Positions 23,574 to 32,867 of a stretch of DNA of 64,000 nucleotides are shown here, one piece after another. Source of the stretch: Chloroflexota bacterium (GTDB lineage Bacteria; Chloroflexota; Anaerolineae; Anaerolineales; Villigracilaceae). The translations under genes and the position numbers were made by a program. Positions within the stretch are counted from its first letter, which is position 1, and every line of letters begins with the position of its first letter. The DNA lies in NCBI GenBank assembly GCA_013388685.1, contig JACAET010000052.1, positions 1-64,000 on the forward strand, in the 5' to 3' direction. The notes below the pieces were generated by a model. The model saw only the letters and a program-made list of their open reading frames with translations, was not told the DNA's origin and did not search any database.

Positions 23574-24689
23574 TCATTCCTTCAAATGATATGTATGATA
23601 CGCATTCTGGCACGGATTTCCCCAGGCAATGTGCATCTCCCGCGCCGTCAAATCAATCACCAGCGCGCAAATCGTACTTTCACGGTCGAGCGGATCGATA
23701 CCCTCGATGTTGTGATTGCAGATCGAGTTCGGCAGATTGACGTGATCCTTCTGGATCGCCTGCAATGTCTTGATCGTATGTTCCGAACTTTGGCGTAATA
23801 GCCGGTTTGCCCTGTAGTACCTCACCCGCGAGGAAATCAACTCCTCCGGATCCTGCTCGATTGCCTTCATCGTCTGCGAAAGATAATGATTGGTGTGCAC
23901 CAGGTAGCCGTCGGTGCCATGCAGGATCTCGAACCTGCGCGCCGAAACTTCCACCGAATACAATTCTCCGCTTTCATGCACGAGCAGATGGTTATATCCC
24001 GCGGCGCGATGCGAAACGAGCGTGCGCCCGATGGCGCCGGAAAGCCGCCGCGCCGCCAACACCGCCCGCGAAACCACCAAACGCGGAATTCCGATTCGCG
24101 AATCGTTCGGGTAGACCGAGTCGATTAATTGGGCAATGCCATAGGCATTGAAACCCACGTTTGGCAGGAGCCCGCCATACGTCATGGCCAGAAACGGCGG
24201 TTCCTTTGCAGGCTTGGCGCTGACAACGTACACGTCGTCTTCATCCTCGGGAACCCAGTCTTCGTTATGCGCGGCAAGCACATGACCATCCGCCGTGCGC
24301 ACTTCATTGACGGCAAGACTCGTGCAACGAGTCAGGTGCAGAGCGTCAACCGTGACCGCTTCCATCACGTTGAGCGTCACAATTTCATTGAACGGCACGT
24401 CCGCCCCCTCGGCGATACCGCGCCACTCCTCCACATATTGCGGATACCGCTCCTCCGCAAAAGGCAGATACTTGCGTGATTGGATCTGCGCCCCCTCCCA
24501 AGTCAATTCGAGCGTCCCGTATGCCTGTTGGATTAACTTGCGCGCGTTTTCCACGCTATGCCGGACTTGCTCCCTGCGCGCCTCGCCGATCTGTTGTCCC
24601 ATCTCGCGGTGCGTACCAGAGATTTCGATTAACGGCGGCGGGGATTTGTGGATCTTGGTATCCGGAACGGAAACTTCCTTGAGCGCCAT
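23574..24689 (-). CDS. C45-type peptidase / acyl-CoA:6-APA acyltransferase-like Ntn hydrolase
   Basis: 371 aa from the ATG at 24689, with a perfect AAGGAGG ribosome binding site. The family matures by self-cleavage before a nucleophilic Cys; the candidate is Cys122 in RCTSLAV, followed by AAHNEDW (about 139-145), which is typical of these enzymes. N-terminal residues 20-45 (IEISGTHREMGQQIGEARRE) are also characteristic. No signal peptide. Substrate unknown; neighbours (sigma factor operon, mobile element) do not help. Confidence 0.88.
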   Translation of the reverse strand: MALKEVSVPDTKIHKSPPPLIEISGTHREMGQQIGEARREQVRHSVENARKLIQQAYGTLELTWEGAQIQSRKYLPFAEERYPQYVEEWRGIAEGADVPFNEIVTLNVMEAVTVDALHLTRCTSLAVNEVRTADGHVLAAHNEDWVPEDEDDVYVVSAKPAKEPPFLAMTYGGLLPNVGFNAYGIAQLIDSVYPNDSRIGIPRLVVSRAVLAARRLSGAIGRTLVSHRAAGYNHLLVHESGELYSVEVSARRFEILHGTDGYLVHTNHYLSQTMKAIEQDPEELISSRVRYYRANRLLRQSSEHTIKTLQAIQKDHVNLPNSICNHNIEGIDPLDRESTICALVIDLTAREMHIAWGNPCQNAYHTYHLKE

Positions 24690-24711
24690 ACATCCTCCTT
24701 GAGAATCAAAA

Positions 24712-24740
24712 CCCGCTCCGGCTTCCTGCTTCGGAGCGGG
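24712..24740 (-). terminator. Terminator of the sigma/bactofilin operon
   Basis: 9-bp stem CCCGCTCCG / CGGAGCGGG with an 11-base loop; on the minus strand it is followed by TTTT. It lies between the bactofilin-like gene and the C45 gene, which starts just after it. Confidence 0.75.
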
Positions 24741-24764
24741 CAAAATTATATCATGCGGGGATTT

Positions 24765-25802
24765 TCAGGCATCCGGACCGGTATCAGCCGGCGGATTATA
24801 AACGCTTCGCATCGGACCTTGAACCGTCTGCGCTCCAAAACGCGTCATCACCACCGCCCCGATTGCCAGCAAACCGATGAACACCGGCAGGACCCACGTA
24901 AAGCACCCAACCAGCCAGAAAATATTATCCAATGCCTGCACCGAGTCAACAACGAAAACCAAGATAAACGTGCCCAGCCCGGTGGTCAGAACGGGCGCCC
25001 ATTCCCGGTGCAGAGCCTGTGATAAACGTTCTCCGACTTCTCGACCAACAGCAATGACGCCAAACAGCCACGCAAAGCCCAGCGGGATCAAGCCCAGCAG
25101 CGCGACAGGCAGGAGAATGAGCGTCACTGCGCTCACAACCAGAGCAACAATGGACAGCATTCCAACGCCGACGGTCATCACCGGTTGGGTGACCATAGCC
25201 TGAGAGACCCTGTCCAACCGCTGTTGGAAGAAAAGAACAGCCAGCATGCCAAGAAACGCCATCAGCAACGAGGTGCCAAAGATCCTTGCAAACTCAAGCA
25301 AAGGATTGAATCGCATGTTTGCCATATCGGGGAACGTTACCCCCGGCACATCCGGGCTTTCAGGCACAACCGGCGGGACCCTGCCGCTGGGAATATCAAT
25401 TTGGGGAGCGACATTATTGAACACTTCTCCCTTGATTTTCGCCCCATCGGCGCGCTGGATTTGCCCGCCCACCAACACCACATTGCCGGAGACAGTGGCA
25501 GATTCCTCCAGTTTGATCTGACCGCCGACGATAACCACTTCGCCGTTAAAGAATCCCTCGCCGATAATGTTGCCCCCGATCACGACGAGATCGCCGTTCA
25601 GTTCGGCTCCTTTCTCCACGGTCACATTTCCGCCAAAGAGTACAAGGTCGCCCTCGAAGGGCTCGTCGCTCGTGACGGTGATATTACTGCCAAAGATGAC
25701 GCGTCCGTTGCCAGGACCGGGTCCCTGTGCGTACACCGAGTTTGTGGGCAGGATCAACACTGCCAGCAACAATAGATAGGTCAGGGTTTTTAATTTCTTC
25801 AT
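24765..25802 (-). CDS. Secreted bactofilin-like domain with C-terminal membrane helices
   Basis: 345 aa. Signal peptide (about 1-25, ending SVYAQG). Residues about 35-130 are right-handed beta-helix repeats of the bactofilin/polymer-forming kind: SNITVTSDEPFEGDLVLFGG, VEKGAELNGDLVVIGG, ATVSGNVVLVGG. A Pro-rich linker (about 135-160) leads to about four membrane helices (168-188, 208-250, 275-292, 296-315). The protein is exported and then membrane-anchored, so it may sense or stiffen the envelope. It is the third gene of the sigma/anti-sigma operon, four bases after the anti-sigma gene. Confidence 0.78.
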   Translation of the reverse strand: MKKLKTLTYLLLLAVLILPTNSVYAQGPGPGNGRVIFGSNITVTSDEPFEGDLVLFGGNVTVEKGAELNGDLVVIGGNIIGEGFFNGEVVIVGGQIKLEESATVSGNVVLVGGQIQRADGAKIKGEVFNNVAPQIDIPSGRVPPVVPESPDVPGVTFPDMANMRFNPLLEFARIFGTSLLMAFLGMLAVLFFQQRLDRVSQAMVTQPVMTVGVGMLSIVALVVSAVTLILLPVALLGLIPLGFAWLFGVIAVGREVGERLSQALHREWAPVLTTGLGTFILVFVVDSVQALDNIFWLVGCFTWVLPVFIGLLAIGAVVMTRFGAQTVQGPMRSVYNPPADTGPDA

Positions 25803-25805
25803 GCT

Positions 25806-26330
25806 TTACACTCCTTGCGGAACACGGGTGAACCGCCAGATGGATACCGACCACAACAGACTGATTCCCGCAAACGCCGACACGACGATCAACCACACAA
25901 AGGGAGGCATAAAACCGAACAGGACCTTCAACAAAACCTCCCCCGCCTGTGACATCGCCTGGACGGTGGTGACAATGAAAATACCCCACTCCACGAGTGA
26001 CACGATCCAGGCGCTCGGTGACGCCGGAAAACGCGAGAGCAACGGGCTTAACAACCAGAACAGCACCGGCAAACCTGTTATCAAGAATAGAACGGCTCCC
26101 CAGCCCCGGCGCCGGCGATCGGCAAGTTTGCGCTCCGCCAGGTACACCCGGAAGCGCGCCGCGAACCCTTCGGCAGGCGCGATCATCCTTGCCGAACGCA
26201 GGACCATCTCCGTTTCGAGGAGTGCGGAACAGTACACACACGAACGGACGTGCAAGTCGAGTTCACGCTTCTGTTCCGGCGTCAGGGATGTTTCATTCAA
26301 CAGCCACTCTTCAAAAGGCTGGTGTTTCAT
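25806..26330 (-). CDS. Anti-sigma factor with zinc-binding domain and three membrane helices
   Basis: 174 aa. The N-terminal zf-HC2-like motif is H-x3-C-x2-C (LHVRSCVYC, about 27-35), typical of zinc-containing anti-sigma factors that hold an ECF sigma factor at the membrane. Hydrophobic segments follow at about 76-98, 105-128 and 136-160. The gene overlaps the end of the sigma factor gene by 20 bases. The signal released by it is unknown. Confidence 0.85.
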   Translation of the reverse strand: MKHQPFEEWLLNETSLTPEQKRELDLHVRSCVYCSALLETEMVLRSARMIAPAEGFAARFRVYLAERKLADRRRRGWGAVLFLITGLPVLFWLLSPLLSRFPASPSAWIVSLVEWGIFIVTTVQAMSQAGEVLLKVLFGFMPPFVWLIVVSAFAGISLLWSVSIWRFTRVPQGV

Positions 26331-26916
26331 AGGCTCTCCTTTCGGGTTGCATGCCGGGCATGGGCTCTTTCTGCCACATGCCCGCCAGCGCGCGACGCGC
26401 CCGGTGCAAACGGCTTTTCACCGCGCTGACGGTAAGATTCAAGGATTGTGCAACCTCCACTTCGGAAAAGTCGTACCAGTAACGCAGGACGAGCGCGGCT
26501 CTGTCGGTCGAATCCAATTCTTTCAACAAAAGGTGAAGGCGGTCGCGTTGTTCCTTTTTGACGGATTCGGTTTCCGGGTCCGGTGCGGAGGCGTCTGGCA
26601 GTTCGAAGGTCGCGCCCTCGTCTGTCTCGACATCCATCGAAAATATCGTGAATTTCTTCCTGCGGAGCAGGTCAATGCAATAATGTGCGGCGATGGAAAG
26701 CAACCATGTGCCGAACGGGCGGGACACATCGTAACGAGGCAGGTTTTGATATGACCGCAGAAAGGTTTCCTGCGCGGCATCCTCCGCCGCTTCCGATTCG
26801 CCCAGCATGCGATAACACAGGTTAAAAACAGGCTTATGATAGATTTCAACGAGTTGCGCAAACGCCTCGTCGCTGCCTTGCTGTGCCTGGATGACCCAGA
26901 CTTTTTCGTCGCTCAC
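26311..26916 (-). CDS. ECF-type RNA polymerase sigma factor
   Basis: 201 aa from the GTG at 26916, which has AGGAG eight bases upstream; the longer frame upstream lacks such a site. Region 2 spans about 14-80 (AFAQLVEIYHKPVFNLCYRM, then AEDAAQETFLRSYQNLPRYD for -10 recognition). Region 4 spans about 125-180 (RAALVLRYWYDFSEVEVAQS and TVSAVKSRLHRARRAL, the -35 HTH). Both regions join through a short linker and no region 1 or 3 is present, the ECF layout. It is co-transcribed with its anti-sigma factor. Confidence 0.92.
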   Translation of the reverse strand: MSDEKVWVIQAQQGSDEAFAQLVEIYHKPVFNLCYRMLGESEAAEDAAQETFLRSYQNLPRYDVSRPFGTWLLSIAAHYCIDLLRRKKFTIFSMDVETDEGATFELPDASAPDPETESVKKEQRDRLHLLLKELDSTDRAALVLRYWYDFSEVEVAQSLNLTVSAVKSRLHRARRALAGMWQKEPMPGMQPERRAYETPAF

Positions 26917-26975
26917 TCTCGCTCCTGTTCGACTTTCCTGCCAATATGTACGAGCCTGCCCCAAAAAGGTTGCAC

Positions 26976-28160
26976 TTAATGGGGATGCGCCTCCCCGCCT
27001 CCTACCGGACCGAGAAACCGCTCCCACCGCCCAAGCGAACCGGCACCCAGGGCGAACAGGCTGGAAATTCCCGTCGCCAGAGGCACTGCGCCGATCAGCC
27101 CCAGCGAGCCGACCAGCGTTCGAACGATCTCCTCTGCCACGAATTCAAAATTGACCAGGGAACTCAGGTTTCCCCGCCCCAGGGTGAACAACAACAGCAT
27201 TGGCAGGGACGCGCCGGCATACGCCAGAACCAGCGTGTTGACCGTTGCCGCAACATGATCCTGTCCGATGCGCATGGCGGATCGAAACAAATCGCCAAAT
27301 CCAAACGACGGATTGGCGCGGCGCAGCTCGAACACAGCCGACGCCTGTGTGGTGACCAGATCGTCCAGCACGCCCAACGCGCCGATGATCATACCACCCA
27401 GCAAAAGCCCGCGCAAATTTATCCGCGTCTGGAGCATTTGGAGGAGGAACAGGGCGTTTTCGTCCCCTGAGCCGGTTAACCTGGCAAGGACAACAAAAAC
27501 CGAGGCGAGCGCTCCGGTGACAAGCAGGACGAGCGTCATACTGAGAACCGCCGCATGTGTTTTGAGATTCCAACCATATGTCAAATACAACGTCACGCCA
27601 AGCAAGATCATCGAACCGAGAATACTCACTCGCAACGGGTCTTCTCCTGCAAGAATGCGGGGAATGATGTAATGGACAATCACCGCCAAACTGAACGCCA
27701 TGCTGAGCAGTGAACGAAAACCTTTCCAGCGGCTGATCAACAGAATCGCGCCTGCAAAGACAGCGGTCAACCACAATAGCGGCGTGATGCGCACAAAATC
27801 AACGAAGTAAACCGTCAAAACCCCATCCGGACGAGAGCCGATCGTCACAAGGATGTCGTCTCCCGGTTCGAGATAGACGGCATTCGAAAGCACCTGCCGT
27901 CTGCCGTAATCCATCTCCATGACGAGACCCCGATACTCCCCTTCAAGCGCCTCGACGCGCGCAATCTGATACTTCTGGACGACGCCGCCCAGGTCAATTT
28001 CGCCTTCTTCGATGATTGCAATTACGCGCGCACGCAAGGTCTGGGAGCCCAGAACAGACATGGCGACATCTGGCAGGGTTACAGGTCGAAAAAGCAACAA
28101 TGACAAGACGATTGCGGCAATCAATGGCAGTACGATCCGGGGAAAGTGTGTGAGTTTCAT
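26976..28160 (-). CDS. YibE/F-like membrane protein
   Basis: 394 aa from the ATG at 28160. A signal anchor (about 8-25), then an OB-like extracytoplasmic domain (about 40-115: ARVIAIIEEGEIDLGG, VYLEPGDDILVTIG), then seven or eight membrane helices from about 130. The family motif region GMIIGALGVLDDLVTTQASA is well kept. Function of the family is unknown; an accessory transport role has been suggested for others. It is 59 bases ahead of the sigma factor gene. Confidence 0.82.
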   Translation of the reverse strand: MKLTHFPRIVLPLIAAIVLSLLLFRPVTLPDVAMSVLGSQTLRARVIAIIEEGEIDLGGVVQKYQIARVEALEGEYRGLVMEMDYGRRQVLSNAVYLEPGDDILVTIGSRPDGVLTVYFVDFVRITPLLWLTAVFAGAILLISRWKGFRSLLSMAFSLAVIVHYIIPRILAGEDPLRVSILGSMILLGVTLYLTYGWNLKTHAAVLSMTLVLLVTGALASVFVVLARLTGSGDENALFLLQMLQTRINLRGLLLGGMIIGALGVLDDLVTTQASAVFELRRANPSFGFGDLFRSAMRIGQDHVAATVNTLVLAYAGASLPMLLLFTLGRGNLSSLVNFEFVAEEIVRTLVGSLGLIGAVPLATGISSLFALGAGSLGRWERFLGPVGGGEAHPH

Positions 28161-28585
28161 TTCTGCAGTATACCCCGTACTCGAACTAAAAGGCTTATGC
28201 TTCTGAGGGGATGAAAGATGATCGGCAAAATTTTGCCCCAGAGTTACCCGTTTGAATGCAATGTCGCGAATTTTTGCTGATTTCTGTGTGAATCCGCGTC
28301 GCTTAGAGAGTATCTGAAAACTCAATCGTTGGCGTGTAGGGGATGTTCTCTAAAAGTCATCTCAAAAATGTCACCCTGAGCGTAGCGAAGGGGCTCTACG
28401 CCAAAAACGAGAGACTCTTCGGTCGCAACCACCGCTCCCTCAGAGTGACAGGGTATTTTCGAGATAAGTTCTAACGTTTCTGCGGATGCGCAAGAGAGCG
28501 TATCCTGCGCATTGGAAAGTTTGTGTTGACGACTTTTCAGACACTTTCTTTGGGCGAGGGGCGATTTCACAGTAAAAAGGGTGAG
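28161..28585. other. Gene-free stretch with degenerate repeats
   Basis: About 425 bases between the YibE/F gene and the kinase gene. It holds the inverted repeat at 28359-28465 and parts of related sequences (for example GTGTAGGGGATGTTCTCT at 28333-28350). A minus-strand open frame of 94 codons across 28322-28606 has no ribosome binding site and follows the repeat, so I do not call it a gene. Confidence 0.6.
28359..28465. repeat. Inverted-repeat element (MITE-like)
   Basis: Ends ATCTCAAAAATGTCACCCTGAG (22 bases, 28359-28380) and, inverted, the imperfect partner ATCTCGAAAAT...GTCACTCTGAG (28439-28465). About 107 bp, no coding capacity of its own. Similar ends, with a CACTGAG-like pattern, are common in repeats of many bacteria. 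Confidence 0.6.
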
Positions 28586-28620
28586 TAAAATAAAAATGGG
28601 ACACATGACATGTGTCCCAT
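28586..28620 (-). terminator. Terminator of the kinase gene
   Basis: 12-bp perfect stem ATGGGACACATG / CATGTGTCCCAT with almost no loop (a cruciform-like palindrome); on the minus strand the T-rich TTTTTATTTTA follows. It lies eight bases after the stop codon of the gene at 28628. Confidence 0.85.
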
Positions 28621-28627
28621 CGGGTTG

Positions 28628-30388
28628 TTAGCTTGATTTTCCGTTCCGACCGTTCTTTCTGGGTTTCCGCAGACGCTCCGCCATTTTTTTGGGTTGGGTT
28701 TTTATGGCAGTGATGGCGCTTTGGACGCCTTCCGCCACTTCAGCGGGCACTTCACCGTGTTCGAGGAAGGAAATCAATTTATTGGAACGGGGACCGGTGG
28801 CGGGTTCCCTTCTGGCACTCGAGACATAATCGCCGTAATATTTGGGGGAATAAAGGGAACGGTATTGATAATCGTAGTAACTGTGCGCGCTTTGTTCGGA
28901 AATTTTGTTGAAGACAATCCCAAGCACATGCGCCTTGGAACGGTCCAATTGTTCCTTGATCGTTTTTGCCTGCTCTTCGCTCGTCAGTCCCGGTTCCATC
29001 ACCAGAATGACGCCATCCACACGGGAAGCCAGATTGTAGGCATCGGCGATGATGAGCGGCGGCGCGTCCACAACCACAATCTCGAACTTCTCCCTGAGGT
29101 CGCCCAGAATGGAGCCGATCCGCTTCGACCCCACCACCTCGGTAATGTTGGGAGGAATGTTTCCCGCAGTGACCACCTTGAGATTGTGATTCTCGCTCCA
29201 CGTTCGTACAACGCTGTCAATATCCGCTTTGTTGCGAATGAGATCGGACAAGCCGGGATCTTTCATCATATCCAACGCCTTGTGGACGGCGGGTCTTCTC
29301 AAATCCGCATCCACCAGCACAACCTCCTGCTCGCCCTGTGAGATAGACAAAGCCAGGTTCGTAGCGATGGTCGTCTTGCCATTTCCCTGGCTGGGGCTCG
29401 TTACGAGGATGGTTCTGACCGGTTTGCTGATCTGGAAAAACTCTATGTTCGAACGCAATAATCGAAAATTTTCGGCAAGAATGGAATTTGGATGTTTGGC
29501 AACGTAGGTGGCGTTATCCTCTTTTTCCACAAGTTCCGAGATGTAACCGATCACCGGCAAGTTGAATACCCGTTCCACGTCCGAGGTGGTTTTGATGGTG
29601 CGATCCAGAAAATCGAGCAAATACGCCGCGCCGGCGCCGAGGCTGAATCCCACCAGGCCTGCCAACCCGATAATGACAACCTTGCTAGTTCCCTCGGCTC
29701 TTGTGGGCAGATTCGCGGGCTCGACCACTGAGAGAATATTGAGCGCGCCCTCCTGCGAGTTTGCCAGAAAACTCGCGTAACTTTCGCGCAGAGTATTCAA
29801 TTTCTCGGTTTGATCCTTGATCTCCCGTTCGATATTTGCGATCTGACTGGCGCTGTTCAGCCCAACCAGACTGCTGTACAGTTCCTCCAACTTCTTTTCG
29901 GTTTCCTCGATTTGCGCCCGGATGTTGGTCAGTTGCTGGCGTATAAATTCCTGCTGGATGCCGGTCTCGGTATCGCCGATGGCGGGGCTTTGCTCCATGA
30001 GTTGTTTCGCCAATTCGTTTGCGATGAGCTGCGCCCGCAAGGGATTGGTGTCCGTCACTGCAATTTCGACCATCTGGGCATTTGGCACAGCCCTGGCTTG
30101 ATATTGCGGGAGCCAGTCAATACCAAGCGCCTGCATGGTCGCCTGTTGGATCGGTTCACGCTCCGCCCTGTCCGCATAGATTTGGGCGAGTTGCTGCGCA
30201 ATATAGATCTGACCCGAATCAGGATTGGGATTCAAAATTGTTGTACCGATAACGAGGGTCGTCCGGGAAACGTAAACATCGGGCTGAAACATGGTCGAAA
30301 CGCCGCTGGCAACCAATGCCAGAACGGTCACCAGCACCACGAGCCGCCACCAGCGTACGAGAGGTTTAAGATATGCGCTGATTTCCAT
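28628..30388 (-). CDS. Polysaccharide co-polymerase/tyrosine autokinase (Wzc/CpsCD fused)
   Basis: 586 aa. N-terminal Wzz-type domain with helices at about 12-33 and 236-258 and a periplasmic coiled region between them (about 140-205). The C-terminal BY-kinase has Walker A SPSQGNGKTT (Lys338), Walker A' VVLVDADLRRP (about 356-366) and Walker B IVVVDAPP (about 437-444). A Tyr-rich cluster (SYYDYQYRSLYSPKYYGDY, about 503-521) is the likely autophosphorylation site. These proteins set chain length and control export of capsular or extracellular polysaccharide. It opens the glycan locus, ending at a perfect terminator. Confidence 0.93.
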   Translation of the reverse strand: MEISAYLKPLVRWWRLVVLVTVLALVASGVSTMFQPDVYVSRTTLVIGTTILNPNPDSGQIYIAQQLAQIYADRAEREPIQQATMQALGIDWLPQYQARAVPNAQMVEIAVTDTNPLRAQLIANELAKQLMEQSPAIGDTETGIQQEFIRQQLTNIRAQIEETEKKLEELYSSLVGLNSASQIANIEREIKDQTEKLNTLRESYASFLANSQEGALNILSVVEPANLPTRAEGTSKVVIIGLAGLVGFSLGAGAAYLLDFLDRTIKTTSDVERVFNLPVIGYISELVEKEDNATYVAKHPNSILAENFRLLRSNIEFFQISKPVRTILVTSPSQGNGKTTIATNLALSISQGEQEVVLVDADLRRPAVHKALDMMKDPGLSDLIRNKADIDSVVRTWSENHNLKVVTAGNIPPNITEVVGSKRIGSILGDLREKFEIVVVDAPPLIIADAYNLASRVDGVILVMEPGLTSEEQAKTIKEQLDRSKAHVLGIVFNKISEQSAHSYYDYQYRSLYSPKYYGDYVSSARREPATGPRSNKLISFLEHGEVPAEVAEGVQSAITAIKTQPKKMAERLRKPRKNGRNGKSS

Positions 30389-30541
30389 AGAAGGGATAAC
30401 TCGAAGACTTTGAAAAACCAGGAGAACAGATCATGATGAATATACCATAACCTGCCCATCGGTTGACCTACTTGTTATTCAAGACGCAAATTAGACGGAT
30501 TTGTTACCAGGCAGGCAACGGCAAAAAGAACATCCGGCATT

Positions 30542-31777
30542 CTACAAAAGCCGTGCCGGCAGGGCAATGCGATGGATTGCATCCTGATAATGAGCACTCA
30601 TTTTCCTTGTGATGGCATTCCAACCATGCCGCTTCTGCACGTAAGCCGATCCGGCAGCGCCGATTTCGGAACATTTTTGATTGTCGTTCAACAGGCTTAA
30701 TACAGCCTGAGAGAACGCCTCCACCCCATCCGCCGCCAGCAGTTCCCTGCCAGGCGTGACCTCCAACGCAGAGAGCGTGCGAGAGGTGGTCACTACTGGC
30801 GTCCCGCAAGCCATCGCCTCCAAAATCTTGTTCTGGATTCCCGCCCCATACACCAGAGGGACGACCGCCGCTGCCGCCTTCCACAAATACGGACGAATGT
30901 CCTCCACCGTTCCCGTCACTGTGATACGCGGATCGGCTCCCAGTGCGCGGACCTCGGGGGTGGGATCTTTGCCCACGATCACCAATCGGACCTCAGACCG
31001 TTCCCGCCAAACCCTCGGCATAATCTCCGCTGCAAGGTATTTCACCATCGAGACGTTTGCGTGGTAACTCATCTTCCCGCTGAAAACCAGCGTCTCCGCA
31101 TCTCTCTGGACCTCGGGATTGGGATGGAAAAAATCCAAATCTACCCCGTTTGGCAAAACCGAAACAGGCGCCGTCCTTGCGCCGGCGGGAACCAGCCCCA
31201 GCAGCGCTTTGCGATCTGTTTCCGATGTCACCAGAACGTGATCGAATTCACCGATGAGCCGCCCCTCCATGCGGCGGGTGCGGTTCAACTCAAAGCGTGT
31301 GACAAACTTACCGAACCATCCCCCCGTCCCATGACGGGATGCCTGCTCGAACAGATAACTGATACAGTCCACACTATCCCACACCACCGGCACATGCGGC
31401 AATTTCGACTTGATATATTGACCGTAACGCGAGCCCCGCAAATGCTCCACATGCACGAGGTCGAATGCCCCCGGCGTGCTCAACTGTTTGATCAGGCCCC
31501 CTGCCAGCCGCGGATTCCAGCTGTACACCGTCTGAAGCGGTCTACGCGAGGGAACAACCATCAGGCTGTTCCACAAAGAACGCCACAGCGGCTGTTGCTG
31601 ATACACCACACGCGCGACCCGGGAGCGCAGGGCTTCCGCGTCCTTCACATCCTGCCCTCCCGAGCCGAGCGTAAAAACAGTCACTTCATGCCCCAGCGCC
31701 GCCAACTGAAGAATCAGATTGTAGGGTCGCGTGCGTATCAGGTTGGGGACGTAAGGGACAACGTAGGCGATTTTCAT
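30542..31777 (-). CDS. Glycosyltransferase, GT4 type
   Basis: 411 aa, GT-B fold. The N-terminal Rossmann domain starts MKIAYVVPYVPNLIRTRPYN; the C-terminal one has the nucleotide-sugar signature GAGIQNKILEAMACGTPVV with the E-x7-E-type arrangement. No membrane segment. It transfers a sugar to an acceptor in a surface-glycan pathway; the sugar is unknown. It lies 13 bases after the aminotransferase gene in the same operon. Confidence 0.88.
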   Translation of the reverse strand: MKIAYVVPYVPNLIRTRPYNLILQLAALGHEVTVFTLGSGGQDVKDAEALRSRVARVVYQQQPLWRSLWNSLMVVPSRRPLQTVYSWNPRLAGGLIKQLSTPGAFDLVHVEHLRGSRYGQYIKSKLPHVPVVWDSVDCISYLFEQASRHGTGGWFGKFVTRFELNRTRRMEGRLIGEFDHVLVTSETDRKALLGLVPAGARTAPVSVLPNGVDLDFFHPNPEVQRDAETLVFSGKMSYHANVSMVKYLAAEIMPRVWRERSEVRLVIVGKDPTPEVRALGADPRITVTGTVEDIRPYLWKAAAAVVPLVYGAGIQNKILEAMACGTPVVTTSRTLSALEVTPGRELLAADGVEAFSQAVLSLLNDNQKCSEIGAAGSAYVQKRHGWNAITRKMSAHYQDAIHRIALPARLL

Positions 31778-31790
31778 TTGACGGGTTGCA

Positions 31791-32867
31791 TCAAGCCATG
31801 AATTCGTTTACAGCGGCGACAATGGTCTCCAGGTCGGCGGGCGTCAACCCGGCATGCACCGGCAGCGAAAGCACTTCGGTTGCCGCCTTTTCGGTTTCGG
31901 GCAGGCTTTGGTTATAGCCCAATTCTTTGACGTAAAAATTCTGCTTGTGGATGGGAACAGGATAATACACTTCGGAGCCAATGCCCTTCTCCTGCAGGTG
32001 AGCCCGCAGGGCGTCACGCTTCCCGTCTGGGACGCGGATGGTGTATTGGTGAAAGACATGGGTGTACCCATCAGGCACGAACGGCGTCATCACGCCTTTG
32101 AGGTTTTCGCTCAGGAATTGGGCATTTGCCTGGCGTTTGGCGTTGAACTGTTCCAGTTTGTGCAACTGCGCCAGACCAATGGCAGCGTGGATGTCGGTCA
32201 TGCGGAAGTTGAAGCCGATTTCGTCGTGATAGTAGCGGACACGCATGCCATGCTGGCGAATAATGCGGCACTTTTCGTCAATGGCGGAGTCGTTGGTTGT
32301 GATCATGCCGCCCTCGCCGGAAGTGATGTTTTTGGTGGGGTACAGAGAGAAGGTGCCGGTGCCAAACGAGCCGACTTTTTTCCCTTTGTAGGTGGCGCCG
32401 TGACTCTGACAGGCATCCTCAATGACCACCAGACCATGTTTTTCGGCAAGACTCAGGATCGGGTCCATGTCGCAGGCTAACCCGTAGAGGTGAACCGGGA
32501 GAATGGCTTTTGTCCGAGGCGTGATGGCGGCTTCGATCTGGTTTACGTCGAGGTTGAAGGTGCGGGGGTCAATATCCACAAAGACCGGTTTGGCGCCGGC
32601 GTATAAAACGCTGTTGGCAGAGGCAATGAAGGTGAAAGCAGAGGTGATGACTTCGTCGCCGCTGCCGATGCCGTGCGCCAGCATGGCGACGTGCAGGGCG
32701 GTTGTGCCGGAGGAGGTGGCAACGGCATGCCTGACGCCGCACATTTGGGCAAAGCCCTCCTCGAAGGCTTTGGTGCGCGGACCCTGGGCGATGATGCCGG
32801 AATCCAACACTTCCATGACGGCTTGTTTTTCTTCTGCCCCAATTTGGGGTTTTGCCATGTGAATCAT
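31791..32867 (-). CDS. DegT/DnrJ/EryC1/StrS-type sugar aminotransferase (WbpE-like)
   Basis: 358 aa from the ATG at 32867, with GGGAGAA five bases upstream. PLP-dependent fold type I: the Schiff-base Lys179 is in [14 protein letters not shown], Asp151 in EDACQSHG supports the pyridinium ring, and the N-terminal pattern [18 protein letters not shown] is family-typical. Enzymes of this group place an amino group on keto sugars attached to UDP or dTDP. The start overlaps the acetyltransferase stop by ATGA. With its neighbours this fits the WbpB-WbpE-WbpD route to 2,3-diamino sugars. Confidence 0.9.
   Translation of the reverse strand: MIHMAKPQIGAEEKQAVMEVLDSGIIAQGPRTKAFEEGFAQMCGVRHAVATSSGTTALHVAMLAHGIGSGDEVITSAFTFIASANSVLYAGAKPVFVDIDPRTFNLDVNQIEAAITPRTKAILPVHLYGLACDMDPILSLAEKHGLVVIEDACQSHGATYKGKKVGSFGTGTFSLYPTKNITSGEGGMITTNDSAIDEKCRIIRQHGMRVRYYHDEIGFNFRMTDIHAAIGLAQLHKLEQFNAKRQANAQFLSENLKGVMTPFVPDGYTHVFHQYTIRVPDGKRDALRAHLQEKGIGSEVYYPVPIHKQNFYVKELGYNQSLPETEKAATEVLSLPVHAGLTPADLETIVAAVNEFMA

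Noticed and set aside
28322..28606. Minus-strand open frame of 94 codons
   Set aside because: Its sequence follows the inverted-repeat element and has no ribosome binding site.
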